59,560 nt of DNA, taken from assembly GCA_034421515.1 (NCBI GenBank), contig DAOUKH010000011.1:1-59560 (forward strand), given 5' to 3'. This DNA comes from DAOUKH01 sp034421515. Lineage in GTDB: Bacteria > Chloroflexota > Dehalococcoidia > SHYB01. The notes under the pieces are model-generated. The model had not been told where the DNA came from, ran no database searches, and saw nothing but the letters and a program-made list of their open reading frames with translations. Every line of letters starts with the position of its first letter. Position 1 is the stretch's first letter. The translations under genes were made by a program, and so were the position numbers. Of this stretch, positions 39,665 to 48,292 are shown one piece after another.

Positions 39665-40874
39665 CCCCAATACCGCGGGCCAGACGGACGGGCCGCTCTC
39701 CGGCGTCCGCGTGGTGGACCTCACCATTGCGGCCGTCGGCCCCTGGAGCACCATGCTCCTGGCGGCCCTGGGGGCCGACGTCATCAAGGTCGAGCCGCCC
39801 AAGGGCGACATCGCTCGGTCCATCCCACCGCCGCAGAAGGGCCTCGCGGTCGTCTGGATGCACGCGAACCTGGGCAAGCGCAGTATCTGTCTCGACCTCT
39901 ACCGGGAAGACCACCGGAAGGCGATGCTCAAGCTCGTTGAAGGGGCCGACATCCTTGTCGAGAACATGCGGCCGGGGACCGTCGACCGTCTCGGCATCGG
40001 CTACGACGTAGCGTCTCGCGTCAACCCCAGGATCATCTTCTGCTCGGCCTCCGGCTATGGCTGGTCGGGCCCCTGGCGCGACGTGGGCGCTGCCGACGCC
40101 GGGATGCAGTGCTTCTCCGGATGGACCAGCGTCACCGGGGCGCAAGGGGGTCGAGGCGAGCTGCTTCGCTATGTGGCGCACGCGGACGTCACCACATCGG
40201 CCTACATCGCCGCGTCGGTGCTCCTGGCGCTCTACGCACGTGAGCGGACGGGCCGCGGGCAGCGCATCGAGACTTCCATGTTCGCCGCGTGTCTCCAACT
40301 GCAGGCCACCCGGCTGGCAGAGTATTTTGCGTCCGGCGAGGTTCCCGGTCCGATGGGCACGATTGTCCCGACGACGGCGCCGCACGAGGCCTTTGCCGCC
40401 GGCGACGGTGAGCTCGTCTGCGTTGGCGTAACTACCCAGTCGCAGTGGCTCCGTCTCTGCGAGGCCCTGGGCCTCGACCACCTTCGCGACGACGCGAGAT
40501 ACGCAACCAATGCGGCGCGAGTCGAGCACCGGGACGAGTTGGCGGAGGCGCTCGCCCCCGAGTTCTCGGCCCGTCGCGGCGCCGACATCGTGGAGTTGCT
40601 GCAGCGGCGTCACAACGTCCCGTGCAGCTTGGTCTGGACGAGAGAGCAAGTCGAAGCGGACCAACACGTACGCCAGGCCGGCCATATCCAGAGCGTCGAT
40701 ACGCCCGTGGGGCCACTCGACGTGTCTGGACCGCCCTGGTCGTTCAGCGGCGCCTCTGTCGGCGTCCGTCCACCGCCATGGCCGGGTGAGCACACCCTGG
40801 AGATCATGAAAGAAGCCGGCCATGACCTCGACGAAGTCGTCGAGACCGCACAAGAAGTCCTGTCGACCTTTTAG
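39657..40874 (+). CDS. CaiB/BaiF class III CoA-transferase, Asp-containing, cluster pair 1
   Basis: A 405-aa CoA-transferase with VRVVDLTIAAVGPWSTMLLAALGADVIKVEPP, VENMRPGTVDRLGIGYD and the catalytic-type Asp in GAADAGMQCFSG. It begins at a GTG inside the preceding amidohydrolase gene. The protein is most similar in style to the first member of pair 2 (both have VAGVGPW/IAAVGPW, a GxPGKPGE/GGRGELLRY block and NVPW/PPWSFS near the end). Probably the catalytic subunit of a heterodimer with the next gene. Confidence 0.93.
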   Translation: MASPNTAGQTDGPLSGVRVVDLTIAAVGPWSTMLLAALGADVIKVEPPKGDIARSIPPPQKGLAVVWMHANLGKRSICLDLYREDHRKAMLKLVEGADILVENMRPGTVDRLGIGYDVASRVNPRIIFCSASGYGWSGPWRDVGAADAGMQCFSGWTSVTGAQGGRGELLRYVAHADVTTSAYIAASVLLALYARERTGRGQRIETSMFAACLQLQATRLAEYFASGEVPGPMGTIVPTTAPHEAFAAGDGELVCVGVTTQSQWLRLCEALGLDHLRDDARYATNAARVEHRDELAEALAPEFSARRGADIVELLQRRHNVPCSLVWTREQVEADQHVRQAGHIQSVDTPVGPLDVSGPPWSFSGASVGVRPPPWPGEHTLEIMKEAGHDLDEVVETAQEVLSTF

Positions 40875-40881
40875 TAGGAAT

Positions 40882-42090
40882 ATGAACGGAGCGCTGGAAG
40901 GACTCACCGTCATCGACATCACCGAGGGAATTGCCGGGCCTCAGTGCTCGCGGCACCTCGGCGACGCCGGGGCCACCGTCGTCAAGGTGGAGCCGCCGGC
41001 CGGCGACGTCGCGCGCGGATGGGGACCGCCCTTCGTCGGGGGCGACAGCGCCGTCTTTGTCGAGCTCAACGCCAACAAGCGCAGCCTGGCCTGCGACCTG
41101 ACGGGCGAGCGGGGCAAAACTCTTCTCCGCCGCCTGCTTGCGGACGCCGACATCTTCATGCACGACCGCACCCCCAGCGATGCCGCGGCGATGGGGATCG
41201 ATGACGAGGAACTGCGCCGCGAGAACCCAGGGCTCATCTCTTGCGTGCTCACACCGTTCAGCGACGACGGCCCCTACCGAGACTGGGAGGGCTCCGAGCT
41301 CACGGCCCAAGCCATGTCCGATTACATCCGCACCCTGGGACAATTCCCCGACCACCCCGCCCGGCTCGGGTTCGAGGCGGCCCAGATGAACTGCGGAATC
41401 TTCGCCTTCCAGGCCATCATGGCTGCCCTCTATCAGCGATCGAAGACGGGGCGCGGTCAACGGGTAGCCACGTCGTGGTTCGGCTCGCTGGTGCACATGC
41501 ACGGCCTCACCTGGGCTGCGTTTACCAACCCCGACTTCTGGGGTGGACAGCATCACGATCTGTACACCGACCCGCCGCGGCACGGGTACGCCTGCCGCGA
41601 CGGCGAGGTCCTCTTCACGCTGGGCCGCATCTCAGAGGAGCAATGGGGCGGCCTCGTCGCCGAATTGGGGATGGGGGACGCGGTGCGGGACGACCCCCGG
41701 TTCGCCGACCAAGGCCGCGAGTCCGTCGGCGTCGGCGACTTCGCCCGCGACCTGCGCCACGTCTGGGAGACGGCCTTCGCCGACCGCCCTCGGGCAGAGG
41801 TGCTCTCCTTGCTTCAGAGCGTGGGGGCGAATGCGGTACCCGTGAACACCTACGCGGACGTGCTCGCCGAGGAACAACTCGAAGCGGTAGCCATGGTTCA
41901 CGAGGTCGATCATCCCACCGCCGGGCGCGTCCGAACGCTCGGCGCGCCGTGGAAACTCTCGGACACGCCCTCGCGAGCGCTCACGCCGGCCCCCCGACTT
42001 GGAGCGAACAGCAGGGAAGTCCTGCGGCAGTTTGGACTGGAACCGGCTGAGATCGACGAACTGATCGACGCCGGCATCGTCGCCGTCTAA
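40882..42090 (+). CDS. CaiB/BaiF class III CoA-transferase, Glu variant, cluster pair 1
   Basis: A 402-aa CoA-transferase (ATG behind TAGTAGGAAT) opening LEGLTVIDITEGIAGPQCSRHLGDAG. At the catalytic Asp site it reads GSELTAQAMSDY, with Glu in place of Asp. HGYACRDGEVLFTLGRISEEQW is shared with the second member of pair 2 rather than with its own neighbour. This pattern suggests that an ancestral two-gene unit was duplicated whole. Confidence 0.93.
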   Translation: MNGALEGLTVIDITEGIAGPQCSRHLGDAGATVVKVEPPAGDVARGWGPPFVGGDSAVFVELNANKRSLACDLTGERGKTLLRRLLADADIFMHDRTPSDAAAMGIDDEELRRENPGLISCVLTPFSDDGPYRDWEGSELTAQAMSDYIRTLGQFPDHPARLGFEAAQMNCGIFAFQAIMAALYQRSKTGRGQRVATSWFGSLVHMHGLTWAAFTNPDFWGGQHHDLYTDPPRHGYACRDGEVLFTLGRISEEQWGGLVAELGMGDAVRDDPRFADQGRESVGVGDFARDLRHVWETAFADRPRAEVLSLLQSVGANAVPVNTYADVLAEEQLEAVAMVHEVDHPTAGRVRTLGAPWKLSDTPSRALTPAPRLGANSREVLRQFGLEPAEIDELIDAGIVAV

Positions 42091-42099
42091 GAGGAGCAT

Positions 42100-43176
42100 A
42101 TGGTCGAGGCCGCACAACGGACGACGCGAAAGACCGGCGCCGGCCTCATGCGGGCGGTGGTCATCCCGGAGGTCGGTCCGCCGAGCACGCTGCAAGTGCG
42201 CGAGGTTCCGACCCCGGAGGCCGGTCCCGGCGACGTGCTGGTGAAGGTGCGGGCATGCGGCACCGACGCCCACGACACCGCCCTGCGGGCCGGCCAGCTC
42301 AAGGCCGAGTTCTTTCCCGGCATGGTCATGGGACACGAGATCGCCGGGGACGTGGTCGATGTCGGCCCCGGCGTCGCCAGGTTCCGCGCGGGAGACCGCG
42401 TCATCTCCAAGCAGACCGCCACCTGCGGGCAATGCCGATGGTGCAGGCGGGCTCAGGAAGTGCTGTGCGACGGCGTGGTCAATATCAACGGGGGCATGGC
42501 CGACTACGTTGTCCTGCCCGAGGATTCTTGGGTCCTACTTCCCAAGGAGGTCGGCTACCACCAAGGGGCCGTCCTCTCCTGCGGCATGGGGACTTCCTAC
42601 CATGCCATTTTCGCCGTCGGCAAGGTCCAGCCGGGCGAGAACGTGCTTGTTACGGGGGCGGGCGGCGGACTGGGGCTCCACGCAATCCAGCTGGCGAAGC
42701 TCGCCGGCGCCACCGTCTTCGCCCTCACGACCTCCCCTGAGAAGATGGAGGCGATACGCTCCGCCGGCGCCGATCACGTCCTCTCGACCCGCGACGCCGA
42801 AACGCCCCTCCACCAGCAGACTGACGAGCTCACCGGCGGCCGGGGCATCGACGTCGTCATCGACCCGGTCGGCGCCCCCGTCTTCCGCCTCGCATTCCGC
42901 ACGATGGCCAAGACGGCGCGATATGTCCTCGCCGGGCAGATGCTGCCGGAGAAGATCGACTTCCATCCCGCCTTCCTCTTCGGGAAGGAGCAGACGATAT
43001 TCGGATCGAACGGCACGCGGCGTCACGAGCTCGAGGAGGTCGTGGACCTGGTCGCGGCAGGGAAATTGAGTCCGGTCATAAGCAAGGTCGTCCCCATGGA
43101 AGGGGCGGCCGCGCTCCACGAGCTGATCGAAGCGGGGAAGAGTGTGGGCAGGGTCGTCGTCGACCCTACCCTGTAA
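42100..43176 (+). CDS. Zinc-type alcohol dehydrogenase (MDR family)
   Basis: A 358-aa medium-chain dehydrogenase. Catalytic zinc ligands are Cys53 (ACGTDAHD) and His79-Glu80 (MGHEIAG); structural zinc is bound by Cys109, 112, 115 and 123 (CGQCRWCRRAQEVLC). The Rossmann motif GAGGGLGLHAIQLAK follows. It would oxidise an alcohol or reduce an aldehyde with NAD(P). GAGGAG precedes the ATG. It separates the two amidohydrolase/CoA-transferase blocks. Confidence 0.93.
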   Translation: MVEAAQRTTRKTGAGLMRAVVIPEVGPPSTLQVREVPTPEAGPGDVLVKVRACGTDAHDTALRAGQLKAEFFPGMVMGHEIAGDVVDVGPGVARFRAGDRVISKQTATCGQCRWCRRAQEVLCDGVVNINGGMADYVVLPEDSWVLLPKEVGYHQGAVLSCGMGTSYHAIFAVGKVQPGENVLVTGAGGGLGLHAIQLAKLAGATVFALTTSPEKMEAIRSAGADHVLSTRDAETPLHQQTDELTGGRGIDVVIDPVGAPVFRLAFRTMAKTARYVLAGQMLPEKIDFHPAFLFGKEQTIFGSNGTRRHELEEVVDLVAAGKLSPVISKVVPMEGAAALHELIEAGKSVGRVVVDPTL

Positions 43177-43202
43177 CACAGGGACGAGCGAAGGAGGCAA
43201 CC

Positions 43203-44324
43203 ATGGGTCACGTCGTAGACACGCACAAGCACATGATCAACCAGACCGACGGGAAGCAATACTTCCCGTGGCAACAGATGTGGCACCAGGCCCTCAACTG
43301 GGCCTACGGAGCGCACGCCCCCAACCGGGGCCAGCCTCCCTTCGAGCGGGACCCCAGCATCCTCGCGCCCATCATGATGGACCGCCTCAACGACCCCAGC
43401 GGCGAATGGACGACGAAGGATATGGACGATGCCGGCGTCACCTCCAGCATCGCCCTGCCCATCGACTACGACTTCTCCTGGGGCTCGGCGTCGGACATCA
43501 CGATTGAAGAGAAGCACCAGTATCTCGCCCGGATGCAGGAGAAGTACCCGGGACGCTACTACGGCCTGGCGGGGCCCGACCCCAGGAGGCCCGGCGCCGT
43601 CGAAATCTTCAACCGGGGCATCACCGAGCACAAGCTCAACGGCCTCAAGATGATCCCCAAGATGGGCTTCTACGTTTGGGACGAGAAGTGCTACCAGCTC
43701 TTCGACCGCTGCCTCGAGTACGACGTCCCTGCCTTCGTCTGCACCCAGCCCGAGGGCGGCGGCTACAACCGCATGCGGTTCACCGACCCCATCCACCTCG
43801 ACGACGTGGTCGGCGACTACCCCGATATGAAGCTCGTCGCGCTCCACGCCGGCGCGCCCCTGTACGACTTCTTCGAGCACGCCCTTCTCGTCTGCGCTCG
43901 CGGAAACAACTCCTACATCTCCCTCGACATGTGGCTCTGGGGTTTCGAAATGCTCGTCCCCAACTTCATTCCCAACATCATGACCGACGAGGAGGCCATC
44001 GTCCGGCTCCTCGCCCGCGCCCGCGACGTGATGGGCATTCACAAGATCATGTGGGGCTCCGATACCTTCAGCGGGCCGCGCGTCCACGGCAAGAACCTCT
44101 TCGGGAGGGCTACGGGATTCGGCATCAAAGAGCTGGTGGACTGGCTGAAGCGCCTTCCGGAGATAGCGCCCAAATACGGCAAGCAGTTCACCAAGGAAGA
44201 GGTGGACATGCTGCTGGGCGACAACGCCGCCCGGGTCGTCGGCTTCCAGCCGGTACCGGAGTGGGACCGCCCCCACAGGTACAACTACAGCCGCCGAATG
44301 CCGCCTGCCTTCCGAGGCATGTAG
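43203..44324 (+). CDS. Amidohydrolase-2 family protein, cluster copy 3
   Basis: A 373-aa paralogue (ATG behind GAAGGAGG) with VVDTHKHMINQTDGKQYFPW, LPIDYDFSWGSASDITIEEKHQYL, PKMGFYVWDEKCYQLFDRC, CTQPEGGGYNRMRFTDPIHL, LHAGAPLYDFFEHAL and IMWGSDTFSGPRVHGKN. It differs from the other copies in Met for Asp in NRMRF and in lacking the HW after LYD/LYH. The strand 5 His is again absent. Confidence 0.92.
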   Translation: MGHVVDTHKHMINQTDGKQYFPWQQMWHQALNWAYGAHAPNRGQPPFERDPSILAPIMMDRLNDPSGEWTTKDMDDAGVTSSIALPIDYDFSWGSASDITIEEKHQYLARMQEKYPGRYYGLAGPDPRRPGAVEIFNRGITEHKLNGLKMIPKMGFYVWDEKCYQLFDRCLEYDVPAFVCTQPEGGGYNRMRFTDPIHLDDVVGDYPDMKLVALHAGAPLYDFFEHALLVCARGNNSYISLDMWLWGFEMLVPNFIPNIMTDEEAIVRLLARARDVMGIHKIMWGSDTFSGPRVHGKNLFGRATGFGIKELVDWLKRLPEIAPKYGKQFTKEEVDMLLGDNAARVVGFQPVPEWDRPHRYNYSRRMPPAFRGM

Positions 44325-44341
44325 GGCGCGGGTTTCCCCTC

Positions 44342-45490
44342 ATGACGGGCCCACTGGACGGGATCAAGGTCTTCGACCTCACGGTCGCGGGCGTAGGCCC
44401 CTGGGCCGCGATGGTCCTCGGCTCCCTCGGCGCCACGGTCATCAAAATCGAGGGGCCCCAAGGCGACTACATCCACGGCATGCCTCCATATCAGGGCGGG
44501 CTCTCCACCACGTACGCGCACTGCAACCTCAACAAGCTGGGGGCCGTCATGGACCTCAAGGACGAAGAGGTTCGCGCCCAGGCCTATGAGCTGGTGAAGG
44601 ATGCGGACGTGTTCATGGAGAACATGCGCCCCGGGTCGGCCGCGGCCCTCGGCTTCGACCGCGAGACGGTCTTCAAACTGAACCCCACCATTGTCTACGG
44701 CAGCTTCCCCGGCTGGGGCCATGAAGGGCTGCTGAAGGACCGTCCGGCGGTCGACCCCCATATCCAGGCCTTCAGCGGAGCCGTCAGCATCAGCGGGAAG
44801 CCGGGCAAGCCCGGCGAGTTCCTGCGCTACTACGCCTTCCACGACCTCAATGCCAGCTGCTACGTGATTGGAGCTCTCCTTCTCGGGCTCCACGCCCGAG
44901 CCCGCACGGGCCAAGGGCAGTACGTCGCCGCCGCGCAGGTCGGGGCTTCCGTGGCGATGCAGATCACCCGTCTCGCCGGCTACCTTGCCGATGGCAGCCA
45001 CGACCTCCCGCTCGTGGCGCCGCAGGAGATGTTCCGCTGCGAGAACGGCGAGCACCTCGCCGTCGGGATCGAGACCGACGCCCAGTGGCTCCGCCTTTGC
45101 GGCGCGCTAGGGCTTGACGATCTGGGCGGCGATGAACGCTACGCCACCAACGCCGGCCGCGTCTCTCATAGGGAAAGCCTTGCCGCCCGCCTCCAAGAGG
45201 TCTTCGAAACGAAGCCCACTCGATGGTGGACGACACTGTTGCGCAAGCACGGGGTCCCCTGCGGGCCCCTCCACGACTTCGAGGACATCCTCAATGACCC
45301 GGACGTTACCCGTAACGAACACGTGAGTTACGTCACGATGCCGGGACGCGGCGAGATGGCCGTCGGCAATGTCCCCTGGCGCCTCTCAAGCTCCCAAAAC
45401 CGCATGCAGCCCGGCCCCGACCCCGGCGCGGACACGGAGGCGGTCCTTCGCCACGGCTTTGCCGCCGCGAAGTCGATGTCCCGGAAATAA
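44342..45490 (+). CDS. CaiB/BaiF class III CoA-transferase, Asp-containing, cluster pair 2
   Basis: A 382-aa CoA-transferase opening GPLDGIKVFDLTVAGVGPWAAMVLGSLGATVIKIEGP, with ENMRPGSAAALGFD and the catalytic-type Asp in PAVDPHIQAFSG. There is no evident Shine-Dalgarno before the ATG, although it lies only 17 bases after the amidohydrolase. Pairs with the Glu variant that follows two bases later. Confidence 0.93.
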   Translation: MTGPLDGIKVFDLTVAGVGPWAAMVLGSLGATVIKIEGPQGDYIHGMPPYQGGLSTTYAHCNLNKLGAVMDLKDEEVRAQAYELVKDADVFMENMRPGSAAALGFDRETVFKLNPTIVYGSFPGWGHEGLLKDRPAVDPHIQAFSGAVSISGKPGKPGEFLRYYAFHDLNASCYVIGALLLGLHARARTGQGQYVAAAQVGASVAMQITRLAGYLADGSHDLPLVAPQEMFRCENGEHLAVGIETDAQWLRLCGALGLDDLGGDERYATNAGRVSHRESLAARLQEVFETKPTRWWTTLLRKHGVPCGPLHDFEDILNDPDVTRNEHVSYVTMPGRGEMAVGNVPWRLSSSQNRMQPGPDPGADTEAVLRHGFAAAKSMSRK

Positions 45491-45492
45491 CC

Positions 45493-46704
45493 ATGCTGAC
45501 CGACCTGCTTGTCATCGAGTTGAGCCAAGGCGTGGCGGGGCCCTACGCCTCCCTCCTTCTGGCGGAAGCGGGAGCCGACGTGGTTAAGATCGAACCGCTG
45601 TCAGGGGACCGGTCCCGTGCCTTCGCCGGTCCGAGCGTGAACGGATCGAGCGCCGTCTTCGCTGCCCTCAACCGGAACAAGCGGAGTGTGGCCCTCGACG
45701 CCGCCGGCACAGAGGGCCGGCAAGTCCTACTGGAGCTCATCGCCGCCGCCGACGTGCTGATTCGCGACGCGCCCAGGGACATGGACCTAGGCGGATTGGG
45801 GAGCAGCCGCGTGGTCGACTGCGTTATTTCACCGTTCGGACTCGAAGGCCCGCTGTCGCACGCTCCGGGCGACGAGCTCGTGGTACAGGCGATGGCCGCT
45901 ATCCCCCGGCTGATCGGAGACCCCGATCAGGAACCCTTCAAATACGGGCCCGATGTCGCGCAAACGTGCACAGGGGTCATGGCCTTCAACGGCATTCTTG
46001 CTGCTCTGTTCGGCCGGTCAATGAATGGTGGCGGGCAGCAGGTCGACATCAGCATGTACGGAACGCTGCTGCATCTCCAGGGGGCGCTTTGGAGCGCCAT
46101 GACGGACCCCGACGAGTGGTATGGGTCCCACTGCGAGGCCTATACGAAGCAGGCGGAACACGGCTACCGGACGAAGAACGGCAACATCTACTTCAACCTC
46201 TACCGCGGGGGCGAAGAGCAGTTCAACATGCTGCTCATTGAGCTCGGCCTCGAGGAGATGATAGCCGACCCGCGGTTCGAGATGGGAGGACGGGAGGCGG
46301 TCGGCATCGGCCGCTACGCCTACGAGCTGAAGGGCGTCTGGGAAGGCGCGTTCCGAGACAAGACCAAGGAAGAGGTCGCCGACCTGCTGTCCCGCTACGA
46401 TGCCTTGGCCACCCCGGTGAACGACTATACTATGCTCGAAGCCCATCCTCAGATGGAGTCGCTGGGGATGATCGACGAGGTCGAGCCCTCGAACGGCGCC
46501 GGATACAGAGCGATCAGGGCGCCTTGGATCGTGGAAGGCGAAGCCCGCCCCGAGGCTATCGCCGCTCCGTTGCTCGGCCAGCATTCCGAGGAGGTTCTGG
46601 CGCAACTCCTCTCCTACCCCTCGGAGCGAATCGAGGAGTTCGAACGCGAACGGGTCGTGACGCAACACCCCGGCATCGCCGCGGGTGGAAGGAGGTCGTC
46701 ATAG
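45493..46704 (+). CDS. CaiB/BaiF class III CoA-transferase, Glu variant, cluster pair 2
   Basis: A 403-aa CoA-transferase opening LLVIELSQGVAGPYASLLLAEAGADVVKIEP. The catalytic site segment is GDELVVQAMAAI, with Glu at the Asp169 position (an Asp lies one residue earlier). It shares HGYRTKNGNIYFNLYRGGEEQF with its pair 1 counterpart. The helical region RDMDLGGLGSSRVVDC is short compared with normal members. Its last codons contain the AAGGAGG that serves the next gene. Confidence 0.93.
   Translation: MLTDLLVIELSQGVAGPYASLLLAEAGADVVKIEPLSGDRSRAFAGPSVNGSSAVFAALNRNKRSVALDAAGTEGRQVLLELIAAADVLIRDAPRDMDLGGLGSSRVVDCVISPFGLEGPLSHAPGDELVVQAMAAIPRLIGDPDQEPFKYGPDVAQTCTGVMAFNGILAALFGRSMNGGGQQVDISMYGTLLHLQGALWSAMTDPDEWYGSHCEAYTKQAEHGYRTKNGNIYFNLYRGGEEQFNMLLIELGLEEMIADPRFEMGGREAVGIGRYAYELKGVWEGAFRDKTKEEVADLLSRYDALATPVNDYTMLEAHPQMESLGMIDEVEPSNGAGYRAIRAPWIVEGEARPEAIAAPLLGQHSEEVLAQLLSYPSERIEEFERERVVTQHPGIAAGGRRSS
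46689..46695 (+). promoter_or_regulatory. Shine-Dalgarno AAGGAGG that points to an ATA start codon
   Basis: A full AAGGAGG ends five bases before ATA at 46701, where the homologous amidohydrolases have ATG or GTG. The ATA overlaps the preceding TAG as ATAG, the same arrangement as the common ATGA coupling. Confidence 0.7.
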
Positions 46705-47825
46705 GCATCGTCGTAGACACCCATCAGCACATGTCGTGCGAGGTCCCCGGGAAACACTACTTCCCCTGGCGTCAGACGCGCCACGTCGCGATGAACTGGG
46801 CCTACGGCGGCCTGGCGCCGCGGCACGGACAGCCGCCCTTCGAGCGTCACGCCGACGCTTTGATCGAGAAGCAGGGCCTGCGTATCGCCGATCCCACGGG
46901 CGAGCACACAACCAAGGATATGGACGAGGCCGGTGTCGATGTCGCGGTCCTGCTTCCCATCGACTACGACTTCTCATGGGGCTCGCCTTCCGACATCACT
47001 ATCGAAGAGAAGCACCGGCACCTCTCTGAGATGCAGGAGAAGCATCCGGGACGGTTTGTCGCCCTCGCCGGCCCCGACCCGAGACGGCCCGGAGTCGTCG
47101 AAATCTTCGAACGCGCCATCGAGGAGCACAAGCTCCAGGGCCTGAAGCTCATTCCGAAGGCGGGTTACTACCCTTGGGACGAGCGCATCTTCCCACTCTA
47201 TGAGCGCTGCCTGGACTATGCGGTCCCGGTGGCGATCTGCACGCAGCCCGACGGCGGGGGCTACAACCGCGACCGCTTCGCTCAGCCGGTCCACCTGTCC
47301 GACGTCGTCGCGGAGTACCCCGACCTCAAGCTGGTCGTCCTCCATGCCGGGGCTCCCTTGTATCACTGGCTCGAGGAGTCGATTAACGCCGTTGCGCGAA
47401 ACACGAACGCGGTCATCTCCCTGGATATGTGGATTCGGGGTTTCAGCCCGGCCCCGGCGATGATTCCCAGCTTCGCCTCCGATGAAGAGGCCGTGATCCG
47501 CATCATCCATCGCGTCCGGGAGGTGATGGGCGCGCACCGGATCATGTGGGGGACCGACAGCCACCACGGGCCCGCAAGCAACGGCAAGGACCTGTTCGGG
47601 AGAGCGACCGGATACGGGGAGACCGAGATGGTGCGCTGGCTCAAGAACCTCCCCGAGAACGCGGCAAAGTACGGAATCACGTTCACCCAGGAGGAGACCG
47701 ACCTCATTCTCGGCGACAATGCCGGGCGCGTGTTCGGGATTGATGAATACCCGGAATGGCGCCGCGCCGAGAACTACCACCAACGCCGCCGGCTTCCCTC
47801 GCCTTTCAAAGGGACCGCCGGCTGA
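46701..47825 (+). CDS. Amidohydrolase-2 family protein, cluster copy 4, apparently started at ATA
   Basis: A 374-aa paralogue that aligns from IGIVVDTHQHMSCEVPGKHYFPW with the N-termini of the other three copies. It carries LPIDYDFSWGSPSDITIEEKH, PKAGYYPWDERIFPLYERC, CTQPDGGGYNRDRFAQPVHL, LHAGAPLYHWLEES and IMWGTDSHHGPASNGKD. No ATG, GTG or TTG lies in frame close upstream; the next in-frame ATG is inside the DTHQHM metal motif. ATA behind AAGGAGG is the best start. An error in one base (ATG read as ATA) is the alternative. Confidence 0.9.
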   Translation: MGIVVDTHQHMSCEVPGKHYFPWRQTRHVAMNWAYGGLAPRHGQPPFERHADALIEKQGLRIADPTGEHTTKDMDEAGVDVAVLLPIDYDFSWGSPSDITIEEKHRHLSEMQEKHPGRFVALAGPDPRRPGVVEIFERAIEEHKLQGLKLIPKAGYYPWDERIFPLYERCLDYAVPVAICTQPDGGGYNRDRFAQPVHLSDVVAEYPDLKLVVLHAGAPLYHWLEESINAVARNTNAVISLDMWIRGFSPAPAMIPSFASDEEAVIRIIHRVREVMGAHRIMWGTDSHHGPASNGKDLFGRATGYGETEMVRWLKNLPENAAKYGITFTQEETDLILGDNAGRVFGIDEYPEWRRAENYHQRRRLPSPFKGTAG

Positions 47826-47842
47826 CCAAGGGGGACCTCGTC

Positions 47843-48265
47843 ATGCCTCTCTATGCTCACGCATGCGAATCCTGCGAGCATCGCTTCGATCAACGGCTCG
47901 GCTTCGACTCGGCCACGGTTGTGCCGTGTCCGCGATGCGGAGCAGACGCCAGCCGCCAGATCACGCTGCCGATGACCGTGATCTACAAGGGAACGGGCTG
48001 GCGGACGACGGAGTACGACATCGGCCGGGACTACTTCGGCCTCCAGGCCGAGCTTCGCGAGGTCGCGGAGCGCAAAGAACGGATGAAGGGCAGCCGAGAG
48101 GACGTAGCTCAGCGAGAGGAACGCGCCGACCACGAGCACGACGCCGCCGTGCAGCGCTCGCTGGACGCCCGGGAGGCGGTCGAGCGCGTGCTCGACACCG
48201 GCGACGTTGGCCCCAACGGCTTCCCGGTCCCGGTCCCGCACCCACCCCACGGCGGCCACTGCTAA
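47843..48265 (+). CDS. FmdB-type zinc-ribbon protein with long charged C-terminus
   Basis: A 140-aa protein. Residues 1-40 are the FmdB zinc ribbon (MPLYAHACESCEH with Cys8 and Cys11, then CPRCG with Cys29 and Cys32). A helical charged region with coiled-coil character follows (LREVAERKERMKG, REERADHEHDAAV) and a His/Cys-rich tail HPPHGGHC. Known FmdB proteins are 70-110 aa and sit beside amidase or methylamine genes as putative regulators. Here it lies between an amidohydrolase and a TRZ/ATZ-type hydrolase of one operon. Confidence 0.85.
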   Translation: MPLYAHACESCEHRFDQRLGFDSATVVPCPRCGADASRQITLPMTVIYKGTGWRTTEYDIGRDYFGLQAELREVAERKERMKGSREDVAQREERADHEHDAAVQRSLDAREAVERVLDTGDVGPNGFPVPVPHPPHGGHC

Positions 48266-48292
48266 CACGGCGGCGCCACCGGCGAGGTATCC

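Noticed and set aside
38591..40922. Two overlapping minus-strand frames of over 420 codons opposite the cluster
   Set aside because: They overlap each other and cross three coupled plus-strand genes; no domains seen.
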